This document shows, one piece after another, positions 46,196 through 55,593 of a stretch of 64,000 bases of DNA. Source of the DNA: Chitinophaga barathri (GTDB taxonomy: Bacteria; Bacteroidota; Bacteroidia; Chitinophagales; Chitinophagaceae); NCBI RefSeq assembly GCF_003807585.1, contig NZ_RMBX01000017.1, positions 1-64,000 of the forward strand, in the 5' to 3' direction. The position numbers and the translations under genes are program-made. The notes below the pieces were generated by a model. The model saw only the letters and a program-made list of their open reading frames with translations, did not search any database and was not told the origin of the DNA. Position 1 is the first letter of the stretch. Each line of letters begins with the position of its first letter.

Positions 46196-46442
46196 AATTC
46201 AATGTTTTTCCATGAATGTACGGGATCGCCGGGAATGGCACGGAGAGGGCAGATGACGGTTATCTAAGGGCTGTTCGACCGTCGTTGGAATTTATTCAAT
46301 GCCGCATATACTGACTTTAGAAGTTAACGAAAGGGCATTCGACGGGGTTTGGATATTATCGAAAAAAGGAATTTCCAAAGAGATGAATTCGTTTAAAAAG
46401 GTAAAATTTGCACTTTTTCTGCAATTAGAAGAAAAATATGCC

Positions 46443-46450
46443 TAGTTTTG
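46443..46450 (+). promoter_or_regulatory. Putative -7 box for the AAA/RloB pair
   Basis: TAGTTTTG matches TAnnTTTG 41 bases before the ATG at 46491. The surrounding 150 bases are AT-rich and contain an imperfect inverted repeat (AATTTGCA near 46406, TGCAATT near 46420) that could bind a regulator. Confidence 0.45.
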
Positions 46451-46490
46451 GATAGATGTTCTGCGAAAATAACTTGTAAAACAGCGTGTT

Positions 46491-47750
46491 ATGTTAATTG
46501 AATTTAGTCTTGCTAACTTCCATTCGTTTAACAAAGTTCAAACTTTAAGCTTTAAAGCTACAGGGCTTGTTTCGGAAGAGAAAAGTGTGGATGAGGAGAA
46601 TATTATAACTGAAGGTAAGAGTAAGTTTCTAAAAATTGTCGGTGTATACGGAGCCAACGCAAGTGGAAAATCTAATTTAATAAAGGGGTTGTCTTTTTTA
46701 AAGGAGATGGTTGCCAGTTCACTGGAATCTGATAGGCTTGCTATGTTTGGGACGAATCCCTTTAAACTTTCCGGGGATGGGAATGAAAATTTCGGTTATT
46801 TCCAGATCATGCTTTTAATTGGCGGAAATCGGTTCCGATATGGGTTTACGCTGGATGATCAATGGAATATTCAAACTGAATGGTTGTTTGGCCCCGCTGA
46901 GAAAAATGAAACCTATTATTTCAAAAGAGATGAAAAAGGGGTTACATCAAATCCTGACAGATTCAAAGAAGGATTATCGCTTCCATATGATAAGTTAAGA
47001 GACGATGCATTGTTCTTGAGTTTTTGTGCGGCTTATGACGGCGAGATTACCCGAATGATCAAAGAATATATTGTAAATAACGTTTCAATCGATGGGGATT
47101 TTTTGATAGGTCCTCCAACTTCAAGGTTTTTTGATCACAGCAACCTGCGTCGATCTACTAATGCGTTGATTTCAAGTGGCAGGAAAGAGGTTATTCTCCA
47201 ATGGATGAAAGAAGCAGGCCTAATGTATGATGATGTGAACATAAGAAAAATCGGCTCCGATAAAAGCTCTTGGGCGGAAATGGTTTATTTTACTAAGAAT
47301 CGTTATAACGATAAGGGTGAAATAGCAGGGAAAGCCAGCATGAGCCTGGACGGAGAGGAATCCGCCGGGACACAAAAATTTTACTCATATATTGGTCATT
47401 TACACAGCATATTTGAAAAAGGAGGAATTTTCATTTCAGATGAAATAGATAGTAACTTTCATCCATCCCTATTAAGAAAACTGATCAGCCTTTTCCAGAA
47501 TAGTGATGTTAACAAAGCCAATGCCCAGCTTTTGTTCACTAGTCACGATACTAACCTGATGAGCCCGGATTATATGAGAAGAGATCAATTCTATTTTACT
47601 GAAAAAACCATTTTTGAAGAAACCCACCTATATTCGCTTTCCGACCTTAAAGGAATCAGGAATAACGCTGATTTCGCCAGGCAATATCTGGCCGGATTCT
47701 ACGGAGCATTACCACAACTCGGGAATTACCTGGAAGATACCGATCAATAA
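46491..47750 (+). CDS. AAA/ABC-type ATPase, AbiLi/RloA-like
   Basis: A 419-residue ATPase of the SMC/OLD-related AAA_21/AAA_15 group. FSLANFHSFNKVQTLSF at the N-terminus is the conserved opening of this group. Walker A is GANASGKS (residues 54-61), the signature-like region is SLDGEESAGTQKFYSYI, Walker B is GGIFISDEIDSNFHP (about 311) and the switch His is in TSHDT (about 350). Members of this group work with nuclease or Toprim partners in phage defence (AbiLi, RloA, PARIS AriA are examples). The RloB gene follows after 27 bases. The codons are clearly AT-richer than those of the flanks, which suggests transfer. Confidence 0.85.
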   Translation: MLIEFSLANFHSFNKVQTLSFKATGLVSEEKSVDEENIITEGKSKFLKIVGVYGANASGKSNLIKGLSFLKEMVASSLESDRLAMFGTNPFKLSGDGNENFGYFQIMLLIGGNRFRYGFTLDDQWNIQTEWLFGPAEKNETYYFKRDEKGVTSNPDRFKEGLSLPYDKLRDDALFLSFCAAYDGEITRMIKEYIVNNVSIDGDFLIGPPTSRFFDHSNLRRSTNALISSGRKEVILQWMKEAGLMYDDVNIRKIGSDKSSWAEMVYFTKNRYNDKGEIAGKASMSLDGEESAGTQKFYSYIGHLHSIFEKGGIFISDEIDSNFHPSLLRKLISLFQNSDVNKANAQLLFTSHDTNLMSPDYMRRDQFYFTEKTIFEETHLYSLSDLKGIRNNADFARQYLAGFYGALPQLGNYLEDTDQ

Positions 47751-47777
47751 TCCTTTACCTCAACTTTATACAAAACA

Positions 47778-48521
47778 ATGGCTCACGTAGACCCCTGGGA
47801 TATTAAAGTGGACGATGAGAGGCAAGAAGATAGTTTGGAAACATTTATAATTTTCTGTGAAGATGACAATAGCGAACCCCTGTATTTCCGTTCGTTCTCG
47901 AATGACAAGATAAAAGTAAATGCTATCCCTAATCAGAAACAAGGAAAGCTGAATATACTAAATGCCCTCCAAAAATGTAAAGCGGATGGGCTTGTTGCTT
48001 TTGATGCGAATTGTTATCGGCTGATAGATGGCATTACTGAGCATATCTGGTGTGTGTATGACCGGGATTTAGAATCCGAACAATGGGAGAACATTAGCGA
48101 TGAGGATCATCTTGAATTTGATTACTCTATTCAAACTGCCCAACAAACGGGCTTACATGTGGCCTGGAGTAACGACGCGTTTGAATTATGGATACTACTC
48201 CATTTTGAAGATATGCCTGCACGGCAAAGGCTTCACAGAAATTATATTTATGGCCGTTTAACTGAAATATTCAAGGTAATAACACCCCGAACTGAGGAAC
48301 TGGATGCTATTACCGGAAATATTCACTTTAATTATAAAAACAGTTTTAAAAAACGCAGTCACTTTTTAAAGCATATACTGCCCTTGTTAAAAAACAATAC
48401 ATCAGCAGCTATTACACGTGCCGAAGAATTGGAAGCACAATTTGCCAATGCAGTGCCCTTTCATATGCGTAATCCCTGCACGCTCGTCCATCACCTGGTA
48501 AAGGAAATTATTGCTATTTAG
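47778..48521 (+). CDS. RloB family Toprim-like protein
   Basis: A 247-residue RloB family protein. The Toprim-like acidic motifs are present: FCEDDNSEPLYF (Glu28, Glu33), WCVYDRDLE (Asp95, Asp97 by count) and the family hallmark WSNDAFELWILLHFE (about 129-143). In AbiL-type systems an RloB protein (AbiLii) pairs with an AAA ATPase (AbiLi), as here. It would be the effector, possibly a nuclease. Its stop overlaps the convergent YeiH stop by three bases. The pair shares the AT-rich codons. A broader role is inferred, not shown. Confidence 0.85.
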   Translation: MAHVDPWDIKVDDERQEDSLETFIIFCEDDNSEPLYFRSFSNDKIKVNAIPNQKQGKLNILNALQKCKADGLVAFDANCYRLIDGITEHIWCVYDRDLESEQWENISDEDHLEFDYSIQTAQQTGLHVAWSNDAFELWILLHFEDMPARQRLHRNYIYGRLTEIFKVITPRTEELDAITGNIHFNYKNSFKKRSHFLKHILPLLKNNTSAAITRAEELEAQFANAVPFHMRNPCTLVHHLVKEIIAI

Positions 48522-49786
48522 GATTCCCCGCCAAACAGCCCTCCAAACACGAGATAAGCCATGCCCAGCGTAACGAGGATATTAAACACCTGCGCTATGA
48601 TAAAAGCCATGGCCGGGCGCCCGTTTTCCATCTTAAAAATGTCTGTGAACTTCGTTTCAAGGCCAATGCAGGCAAAGGCGATCGCGAAGAAACAGGTTTG
48701 CAGGTCTTTGATATTGCCTTTTATTTCTTTTACAAAAGCCGGCGACAATACAAAAGAGAACAACAGCGACACCAGGATAAAACCCAGTACAAACTTCGGG
48801 AAACGGTCCCAGATGGTGCGCAGGCCTGGTTTGGGCTGGTTGGTTTCTTTTTTGGAATACGTCCACCACACGGAGATCAGGAAAGCGGCGATACCCAATA
48901 ATACGTTCTGCGAAAACTTCACCAGCGTCGCGTATTTCAGCGCTTCTTCACCCAGCATGGTGCCAGCCGCCACTACCGCGCCGGAAGTATCTATCGTGCC
49001 GCCCAGCCATGCGCCCGCTACTTCAGGGGGCATGTTCATCCATCTTGCCACGTAAGGCATAAAGATCATCATGGGAATAGCCACGATCAGCACCAGCGAG
49101 ATCACATGCGAGAGTTTTTTATTATCCCCTTCGATAGCCCCGGAAGTGGCTATGGCAGCGGATACGCCGCAGATGGACACCGCGCTGGAGATCATCATCC
49201 TGAACTCATCGTCCAGTTTAAATTGTTTGCACAGCCAGAAAGTAAAATACCAAACGGTGAATACCACCACTACGGATTGCAGCACGCCGAGGCCCCCGCC
49301 TTTCACCAGTTCCTGGAATATAATGCCCGAGCCGAGTAATACCAGGCCGGTTTTGATAAACAGTTCCGTTTGCAGCACCGCCCTCAGCCAGGCGGGCACC
49401 CCCAGCACATTGCTGATAAAAAGGCCCAGCAGCAGGCTGAACAATACGATCTCGATACCAAGGTCTTTCACCCAGGCATTGCCCGTGATCACCTGCGCGA
49501 ACATGGAAATGGCCATGATGGCCAGCAGGCCGGTTGCCAGCTGGAAAGTGATCTTTTTGCCACCCAGCAGGAACGCAATAATCAGCGCGCCCAGCACCCA
49601 CAGGTACAGGCTGCCCATTTTACCGAGATTGGAGAGGTCTGTGAGTTTGGCAACGAGGGAGTCCCCGTTGTTCCAGTCGAATTTGGGCATGGAAGGGCGC
49701 AGGCCCAGGCATATCAGCAAAATGGCGGTAAACGCGAGGATCACGGCGATCCAGTCTTCGTGCAATGGTTTTTTCTGAGTAGTCAT
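48518..49786 (-). CDS. YeiH family putative sulfate exporter
   Basis: A 422-residue inner-membrane protein with about eleven hydrophobic segments of the YeiH/Cons_hypoth698 family. Hallmarks are GKMGSLYLWVLGALIIAFLLGG, KTGLVLLGSGIIFQEL, SSAVSICGVSAAIATSGAI and AGAWLGGTIDTSGAVVAAG. Members are thought to export sulfate or similar anions, on thin evidence. It is followed after 13 bases by the start of the SpmAB-type gene region on the same strand (upstream neighbour), so both may be co-transcribed. Confidence 0.88.
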   Translation of the reverse strand: MTTQKKPLHEDWIAVILAFTAILLICLGLRPSMPKFDWNNGDSLVAKLTDLSNLGKMGSLYLWVLGALIIAFLLGGKKITFQLATGLLAIMAISMFAQVITGNAWVKDLGIEIVLFSLLLGLFISNVLGVPAWLRAVLQTELFIKTGLVLLGSGIIFQELVKGGGLGVLQSVVVVFTVWYFTFWLCKQFKLDDEFRMMISSAVSICGVSAAIATSGAIEGDNKKLSHVISLVLIVAIPMMIFMPYVARWMNMPPEVAGAWLGGTIDTSGAVVAAGTMLGEEALKYATLVKFSQNVLLGIAAFLISVWWTYSKKETNQPKPGLRTIWDRFPKFVLGFILVSLLFSFVLSPAFVKEIKGNIKDLQTCFFAIAFACIGLETKFTDIFKMENGRPAMAFIIAQVFNILVTLGMAYLVFGGLFGGES

Positions 49787-49799
49787 CTTGTTTTAATGG

Positions 49800-51038
49800 T
49801 TAGTGGAAGAAAATATATCCTATAATGATCGCGGCTACAATTCCCACGAAATCCGCAATCAGGCCGCAGGTCAGCGCATAACGTGTCTTTTTGATATTCA
49901 CGGAGCCGAAATATACGGCCAGGATGTAAAAGGTTGTCTCGGTGGATCCTTGTAAAATGCAGGCCAGGCGGCCCACGAACGAATCCGGGCCGTAGTTCTG
50001 CGGCAGCATCAGCTCCGCCATAATGGCCCTGGCGCCGCCGCCGCTGAATATTTTCATGATACCAACGGGCAATGCGGGTACAAAGTCCGTGTTAAAGCCC
50101 AGCCAGCCGAAGAACGCGCCGATACCGTTGTTGATGAAGTCCATACAGCCGGTGGTGCGGAATATCGCGATGCCTACGATGATGGCCACGAGGTAAGGAA
50201 TGATCATCACCACGGTGGTAAAACCTTCTTTAGCCCCGTCTATAAAGGCTTCGTAGACATTGATCTTTTTTTTCAGGCCCAGCAGCAGGAACGAAACGAT
50301 CACGGTAAAGATGAGCAAACCGCCCACCATCGCCGTGTTTGTGGCGATCTGCTGAGGAGGCATGTCTTTCATCCAGGTATAAAACCCGTACAGGATGGCC
50401 AGGAATCCGCCGATAAATACAAATACGGGGAGGCGGAACAGGTTGATGCGCTGGTACATGGCCACCGCGATCATGCCGGATATAAAGGAAATAAAGGTGC
50501 CGATCATGGTGGGGATGAAGATGTCCGCCGGGTTTGCAGAGCCCGCGGAGAGGCGCAGGGCCATCACTGAAGTGGGAATGATGGTGATGCCGGCCGTATT
50601 CAGCACCAGGAACATGATCTGGGCATTGGTGGCGGTATCTTTCTGCGGGTTCAGGTCCTGGAGCTCTTTCATGGCTTTGAGGCCCATGGGGGTGGCCGCA
50701 TTGTCCAGCCCGAGGGCGTTCGCGGAGAAGTTCAGCACGATGCTGCCCATGGCCGGGTCTTTTTTAGGGATGCCGGGGAAAAGTTTCGAGAACAGGGGGT
50801 TCACGAACCGGGCGAACATTTCGATCATACCTGCCCTTTCGCCCACCTTCATGATGCCGAGCCAGAAGGTCATGGTACCGGTGAGGCCGATGGCCAGTTC
50901 CGCGCTGCTTTTACCGCTTTCGAACAGGCTGGTGATCATCTTCCCGAAGATCTCCGTATTGCCGAAAAATATCAGCTGTCCCAGGGCTACAAGGAATGAG
51001 ATCACAAAGAAGCCGATCCAGACGTAGTTTAAAGCCAT
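49800..51038 (-). CDS. Nucleoside-recognition (fused SpmA/SpmB) membrane protein
   Basis: A 412-residue membrane protein in which an SpmA-like half (MALNYVWIGFFVISF, FWLGIMKVGERAGMIEMFARF, SANALGLDNAATPMGLKAM) is joined to an SpmB-like half (AFIDGAKEGFTTVVMIIPYLVAIIVG, LPVGIMKIFSGGGARAIM, SFVGRLACILQGSTETTFYILAVYFG). Both are Gate/nucleoside-recognition domains. In spore formers the two are separate and act in core dehydration; in Bacteroidota the fused form must do something else, likely transport. The ATG at 51038 is used; the longer frame to 51200 has a leader without family similarity. It is divergent from ychF. Confidence 0.88.
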   Translation of the reverse strand: MALNYVWIGFFVISFLVALGQLIFFGNTEIFGKMITSLFESGKSSAELAIGLTGTMTFWLGIMKVGERAGMIEMFARFVNPLFSKLFPGIPKKDPAMGSIVLNFSANALGLDNAATPMGLKAMKELQDLNPQKDTATNAQIMFLVLNTAGITIIPTSVMALRLSAGSANPADIFIPTMIGTFISFISGMIAVAMYQRINLFRLPVFVFIGGFLAILYGFYTWMKDMPPQQIATNTAMVGGLLIFTVIVSFLLLGLKKKINVYEAFIDGAKEGFTTVVMIIPYLVAIIVGIAIFRTTGCMDFINNGIGAFFGWLGFNTDFVPALPVGIMKIFSGGGARAIMAELMLPQNYGPDSFVGRLACILQGSTETTFYILAVYFGSVNIKKTRYALTCGLIADFVGIVAAIIIGYIFFH

Positions 51039-51163
51039 AATGCGTGTTGATTGAAATAATGAGCCAAAATACGCAATTCGTAATATCAATAAAGAAAAAT
51101 TCTTACCTGTAATTCCCTCTAAACATTCATGATCTGTCATTCCCATTTTCCCTATACTTTCAT

Positions 51164-51171
51164 TATCTTTG
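51164..51171 (+). promoter_or_regulatory. Putative -7 box for ychF
   Basis: TATCTTTG, an exact TAnnTTTG match, lies 17 bases before the ychF ATG, implying a leader of about ten bases. It also supports the start at 51189 over the longer frame. Confidence 0.5.
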
Positions 51172-51188
51172 CGCAAATTTTTGAAGAA

Positions 51189-52292
51189 ATGGCTTTGCAA
51201 GCAGGAATTGTAGGATTACCCAATGTAGGAAAGTCCACTTTGTTTAATGCGGTTTCCAACAGCGCGAAAGCGGAAGCAAGTAACTACCGCTTTTGTACGA
51301 TAGAACCGAACGTAGGCCTGGTGGACGTACCGGATGAGCGTATTTCCAAGCTTGAAGAGCTGGTGAAGCCCAACCGGACCGTGCCTACTGTCATCGAGTT
51401 CGTGGACATTGCCGGCCTCGTAAAGGGCGCCAGCAAGGGAGACGGGCTGGGTAACAAGTTCCTTGGCAACATCCGCGAGGTGGACGCCATTGTGCATGTG
51501 ATCCGCTGTTTTGAAGACGAAAATATCCTCCGCGACGAAGGGGACATCAATCCCGTAAGCGACAAGGAGATCATTGATACGGAACTGCAGCTGAAGGACC
51601 TGGAAAGCGTGGAAAAGAAAATAGCCCGTACCGAAAAGATGGCTAAAACCGGCGGCGATCCCAAAGCCAAAGCCGAGTTTGAAGTGCTGAAACGCTGCAA
51701 GGAACACCTCGAAAAAGGTAAAAATATCCGCGAACTGGGTCTGGCGAAAGAAGAAGAAACCGCTATCGCGGACCTCTTCCTGCTCACGTCCAAACCCGTG
51801 CTGTATGTAGCGAACGTGGACGAAGCGTCCCTGCACACGGGCAACAAATACTCCAAAGCGCTGGAAGAAGCCGTGAAGGCCGAAAGAGCTGAGGTGATCG
51901 TGATGAACAACTCCATTGAAGCGCAGATATCCGAACTGGAAGATCCCGCGGACAAAGAACTGTTCTTCTCCGAATACGGCCTCACAGAGCCGGGCCTGCA
52001 CCGCCTGATCCGCTCCGCCTACAAACTGCTGGACCTGATCACCTACTTCACCGCAGGTGTCCAGGAAGTACGCGCCTGGACCATCCACAAAGGCTGGAAA
52101 GCCCCGCAGGCCGCCAGCGTGATCCATACCGATTTTGAAAAAGGATTCATCAAAGCGGAAGTGATCGCTTATGATGATTATGTAAAATATGGCTCCGAAG
52201 CAGGTGCCCGCGACAACGGCCGCCTGCGTATTGAAGGAAAGGAGTACGTGGTAAACGATGGTGATGTGATGCACTTCCGTTTTAACGTGTAA
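51189..52292 (+). CDS. ychF: Redox-regulated GTPase/ATPase YchF
   Basis: An Obg-family P-loop protein that prefers ATP and binds ribosomes, acting in the oxidative and translation stress responses. The 367 residues show Walker A GLPNVGKST (8-16), RFCTIEPNVGLVDVPD switch I, DIAGLVKGASKGDGLGNKFL switch II, the NVDE base-recognition motif in place of NKxD, a helical hairpin with the coiled coil, and a C-terminal TGS domain (LITYFTAGVQEVRAWTIHKG). The ATG at 51189 was chosen because the longer frame would start upstream of the promoter box. Confidence 0.96.
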   Translation: MALQAGIVGLPNVGKSTLFNAVSNSAKAEASNYRFCTIEPNVGLVDVPDERISKLEELVKPNRTVPTVIEFVDIAGLVKGASKGDGLGNKFLGNIREVDAIVHVIRCFEDENILRDEGDINPVSDKEIIDTELQLKDLESVEKKIARTEKMAKTGGDPKAKAEFEVLKRCKEHLEKGKNIRELGLAKEEETAIADLFLLTSKPVLYVANVDEASLHTGNKYSKALEEAVKAERAEVIVMNNSIEAQISELEDPADKELFFSEYGLTEPGLHRLIRSAYKLLDLITYFTAGVQEVRAWTIHKGWKAPQAASVIHTDFEKGFIKAEVIAYDDYVKYGSEAGARDNGRLRIEGKEYVVNDGDVMHFRFNV

Positions 52293-52330
52293 AGATACCC
52301 ATGAGCAATCATGAGGGTTACAACAAAATA

Positions 52331-52359
52331 GAAGGCCCCGGTGTAAAACCGGGGCCTTC
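52331..52359. terminator. Bidirectional terminator between ychF and the TonB receptor gene
   Basis: A perfect 11-bp GC-rich stem (52331-52341 with 52349-52359) with a 7-base loop lies between two convergent stops. The minus-strand side is followed by TATTTTGTTG; the + side has only a mixed AT run. Confidence 0.75.
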
Positions 52360-52387
52360 GCTATTATATATTATGGCAAAGAGACGG

Positions 52388-55228
52388 CTATCGTAAAAGC
52401 TCGTCAAAAGTAAGACTGATGTAATAAATACCGCCTATCATCGGGTTGCCGTAGGAGGTGTTGTAATAGTGGTTCAGCAGGTTGGAACCGCCGAGCTTGA
52501 TAGTGGCTTTGGCGGTAGGTACCCTGTAGCTGATCTGCGCGTCCAGCGTGCTGAAGGCGGGGATGTCTCCCACGGCGAAGGTGGAATTCCACTGGTAGCT
52601 GTCCTGCCAGCGGTAGCTGATATTAAAACCAAGGTTCTTGTACACGTTCCTGTTGCCGAAACCGAGGTTCACACGGTATTTCGGGGTATTGAAGTCGTTG
52701 TACAGGCTCACGGGCTGCTTGGTCATATCGTTATAAGACACGTTGCCGCTGATGTTCCAGGTGTTCACTACATAATCCAGGCCCAGCGCCCAGCCCTGTG
52801 TAACTACCTGCTCGGGGTTGTTGTCCACGGTGGAGAATATCCTCGGGGCGGCAAGGCCGGCGGGCGTTCCGTCAGGGCTTTGTATCAGCACGATCGTATT
52901 GATGAAGTCTTTGTAACTGTTGTAATAATAATACGCGTCGATCAGCAGCCTGTTCTTAATCAGGCCACGGTAACCGATCTCATACGCCTGTACCTTTTCC
53001 GGTTTGAACTCGGTGGGCGTGTATTGTTTCAGGTCAGCAGGATTGCCGGTCTGCTGGAAACGCTGTACGCTGGCCTGTGTATATCCTTTATTGGTGTTCA
53101 GGTTGTATTTGTTCAGCAGTTCGGGCAGGCCGCCTATCTGGCGGGTATTTGCCCTTACTTCCAGGTCAATGTACTGGTTCTGCGTGGTGGGGTTGCGGAA
53201 GCCGGTCTGGTAGGAGAGACGGATGTTGTTGTCTTTCGCAACGGTGAACACGCCGGTGAAACGGGGTGTGAAGCGGCCCTCGAAGTTTTCATTCTTGTCA
53301 AAACGCATGGAGGCCGTCAGTTTGATGCGGTCTTTCACCAGCTTTTTGCCCACCTGGAGGAACGCGCCGTATTCGTCTATTTTGATATCGCGGTTGGCGT
53401 CGTCAAAGATGGTGCCGCCGGAGTTCAGATCGTAGCGGCGGTAAGACGCGCCGGCCTGCAATTCGAATATCTTCACGAGATGGCTGAAGTTGTACATGCC
53501 CTCGTAGTGGTAAAGATTGGTTTTATCGTCAAAGCGGGCGCCGTTTTTGCCGGCTCCCACGCCAATGTATTTATTGGAGATGGTATCCTTTGCGGTCTGG
53601 AACTGCGGGGAGCCCGGTGTAAAACGGCCTACATCCGCTGCATTTCTGGCGGCGGCATGAGCTGCTGCATCATCCAGGCCGGCACCTCTTGCGCCAACAT
53701 AATTACCCACATACTGCGGGAACCAGGCGGTGCTGGGTTTCCAGCCTTCATTGATCAGGGAAGCCAGCGCCGTGGCGTTGTAGGCTTCGCCGGAGCGTTC
53801 CTGCGTGGTATAGCCGCGCAGGAAGAAGTTCTTGCCTTTCAGTTCCAGTTTATATTGCCCGAGGTTGAAGTTGCGGAGGGAATAACGGTCTGTGCCGGTA
53901 TACACGCTGGTGCCCATGCCCCAGTTGCCCTGTACGATGGCTTCCAGCTCTGAATTGAAGCGGTAATGGAAAGCCGCGCCGGTACGGAGGCTTTTGGTAT
54001 CGTAATCCACGAGGTCCGACTCGCGGTAGCCGGTGCGGGATACGCTCTGGTTCGGGATAATGCCACCCTGCAGGCCCAGGAAGAAGGGTCTTACGTTGGG
54101 ATTGGTGGTCTGGAAATTCAGTATCTCAGCCGGGGTTGGGGCCCTGCCCGCCGTTGCGGTGAACTGCTGAATGAAGGCATTGGTGCCTACAGCCACGGCC
54201 GAGTTGGCCACGGAGCGCATATTGGCGTTGATCTCGTCACCATAAACGTTTACGCCGTCGTAGTTCGGGTCGGAGCCGTGGTTGAAGCCGTTCTTTTTGG
54301 TGAGGTTCAGCCTGTCGAAGTTCGTGGAGTCCGCGGCCCACCAGTCGTTTGCCTGGAGGTAACCCACGGTCACTTTAAAGGCGAACTTGCCGAAGGACTT
54401 GGCATACCGCGCGTTGATCTCGGGGATAAAGCCGGAAGAGCCACGTGCGGAGGGGCCTACATTATTCATAGCGGCTTTCAGCTGGAGGCTGAGGCCCTGG
54501 TAGTCGTAAGGGTTTTTGCTGGTCATCAGCAGCGTACCGTTGATGCCACCCGCGCCATACAGCGCGGAAGAAGCGCCGGGCAGCAGTTCCACGCTTTCCA
54601 CATCCAGGTCGGAGATACCCACGATGTTGCCCACGGAGAAGTTGAGGCCGGGGGCCTGGTTGTCCATACCGTCTATGAACTGGTTGAAGCGGGTATTACC
54701 ATTGGCATTGAAGCCGCGGGTGGTGATGGAGCGGAAAGTGAGGCTTTGCACACTGCTTTCCACGCCTTTGAAGTTCGTAATGGCGTCGTAGAAGCTGAGG
54801 GTGGGGGTTTCTTTGATGGCCCTGGTGCTCAGCTTTTCGATGGACACGGGGGATTCCATGATGCTTTCCGCCACGCGGCTGGCGGATACAACTACTTCCT
54901 GGCCAAGGATCTCGGTGGAGGCCAGTTGTATATTCACGCTGGCGGAAGCGTCCTGTACGCTTATTTCCTGCGTTTTGAAACCTACATAAGTGAACACGAG
55001 GGTGACAGGCAGGGATCTGGTGGTCTTGACAGTGAATTCACCGTTGTTGTTGGTAACCGCTCCCGTGGCTGCGCCTTTCACAGACACCGTTACGCCCGGC
55101 AGGGCCTGGCTGGTGGTTGCGTTTACTACAGTTCCGGAAATGGTGTGCTGGGTCTGACCATAGGTTAAATGTCCAAGCAGCAGGAGCACTACAATGAGCC
55201 AACGATGCTTTTGTCGAGTTAATTTCAT
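52388..55228 (-). CDS. TonB-dependent outer-membrane receptor
   Basis: A 946-residue receptor. Signal peptide 1-24 (LLLLGHLTYGQ), a carboxypeptidase-like regulatory domain (about 27-110: ISGTVVNATTSQALPGVTVSVKG), the plug (about 120-235: AITNFKGVESSVQSLTFRSITTRGFN, VELLPGASSALYGAGGINGTLLM) and a 22-strand barrel that ends in LTFDELLR. No SusD gene follows, so it is not a Sus pair. The plug pattern (TRGFNANGNTRFNQFIDGMDNQ) is that of uptake receptors for small ligands. The ligand is not known. No other transport gene lies beside it. No B12-type riboswitch was seen in the 365-base gap upstream. Confidence 0.93.
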   Translation of the reverse strand: MKLTRQKHRWLIVVLLLLGHLTYGQTQHTISGTVVNATTSQALPGVTVSVKGAATGAVTNNNGEFTVKTTRSLPVTLVFTYVGFKTQEISVQDASASVNIQLASTEILGQEVVVSASRVAESIMESPVSIEKLSTRAIKETPTLSFYDAITNFKGVESSVQSLTFRSITTRGFNANGNTRFNQFIDGMDNQAPGLNFSVGNIVGISDLDVESVELLPGASSALYGAGGINGTLLMTSKNPYDYQGLSLQLKAAMNNVGPSARGSSGFIPEINARYAKSFGKFAFKVTVGYLQANDWWAADSTNFDRLNLTKKNGFNHGSDPNYDGVNVYGDEINANMRSVANSAVAVGTNAFIQQFTATAGRAPTPAEILNFQTTNPNVRPFFLGLQGGIIPNQSVSRTGYRESDLVDYDTKSLRTGAAFHYRFNSELEAIVQGNWGMGTSVYTGTDRYSLRNFNLGQYKLELKGKNFFLRGYTTQERSGEAYNATALASLINEGWKPSTAWFPQYVGNYVGARGAGLDDAAAHAAARNAADVGRFTPGSPQFQTAKDTISNKYIGVGAGKNGARFDDKTNLYHYEGMYNFSHLVKIFELQAGASYRRYDLNSGGTIFDDANRDIKIDEYGAFLQVGKKLVKDRIKLTASMRFDKNENFEGRFTPRFTGVFTVAKDNNIRLSYQTGFRNPTTQNQYIDLEVRANTRQIGGLPELLNKYNLNTNKGYTQASVQRFQQTGNPADLKQYTPTEFKPEKVQAYEIGYRGLIKNRLLIDAYYYYNSYKDFINTIVLIQSPDGTPAGLAAPRIFSTVDNNPEQVVTQGWALGLDYVVNTWNISGNVSYNDMTKQPVSLYNDFNTPKYRVNLGFGNRNVYKNLGFNISYRWQDSYQWNSTFAVGDIPAFSTLDAQISYRVPTAKATIKLGGSNLLNHYYNTSYGNPMIGGIYYISLTFDELLR

Positions 55229-55593
55229 AAAGTGAGAATTTGATGATAGGATCGGCAGTCTTAGATTGAGTTAATGCTGGATTTGAGTTAATTATTGATT
55301 GTAAAGGACTAAAAAAGGTACAAGCGTTTTTGGTTGTTATTGGTATGACGGTATCAGTTGTATTATAGAGAGAAGTTACATATTTTTTAGAATACCAACA
55401 ATTTTTCTATTAAAGAATAGGTTAATACTTGATGCGTTGGAGGGCCTGTCTATCAGGGTTTTCAGTGCGGGCGCGCGCAGGCCCGGGAATGGGTCCGGAA
55501 CCGCTGCAAACCGGTTGGTATTTCCACCATGATCTTCACCGGTGGCCGTAGGGAAGACGAGTGGGAACGTCATGCCGTGTTTCATCGGGAATG
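55229..55593. other. 365-base gap between metX and the TonB receptor gene
   Basis: The half next to the receptor (55229-55430) is AT-rich and should carry its promoter, although I find no exact TAnnTTTG. The half next to metX (about 55433-55593) is GC-rich and encodes a 69-codon minus-strand frame (55376-55585) without family features. A GC-rich palindromic stretch near 55475 may form a hairpin. No riboswitch pattern was recognised. Confidence 0.45.

Noticed and set aside
51216-52274. A 352-codon minus-strand frame opposite ychF
   Set aside because: Shadow of a highly conserved gene on the other strand; same odd His/Phe-rich composition as other shadows.
55229-55430. Cobalamin riboswitch upstream of the TonB receptor gene
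   Set aside because: No B12-box-like or adjacent conserved elements could be found on the minus strand.
55376-55585. A 69-codon minus-strand frame between metX and the TonB receptor gene
   Set aside because: No known motif, no promoter or terminator match. Kept only as a compositional oddity.
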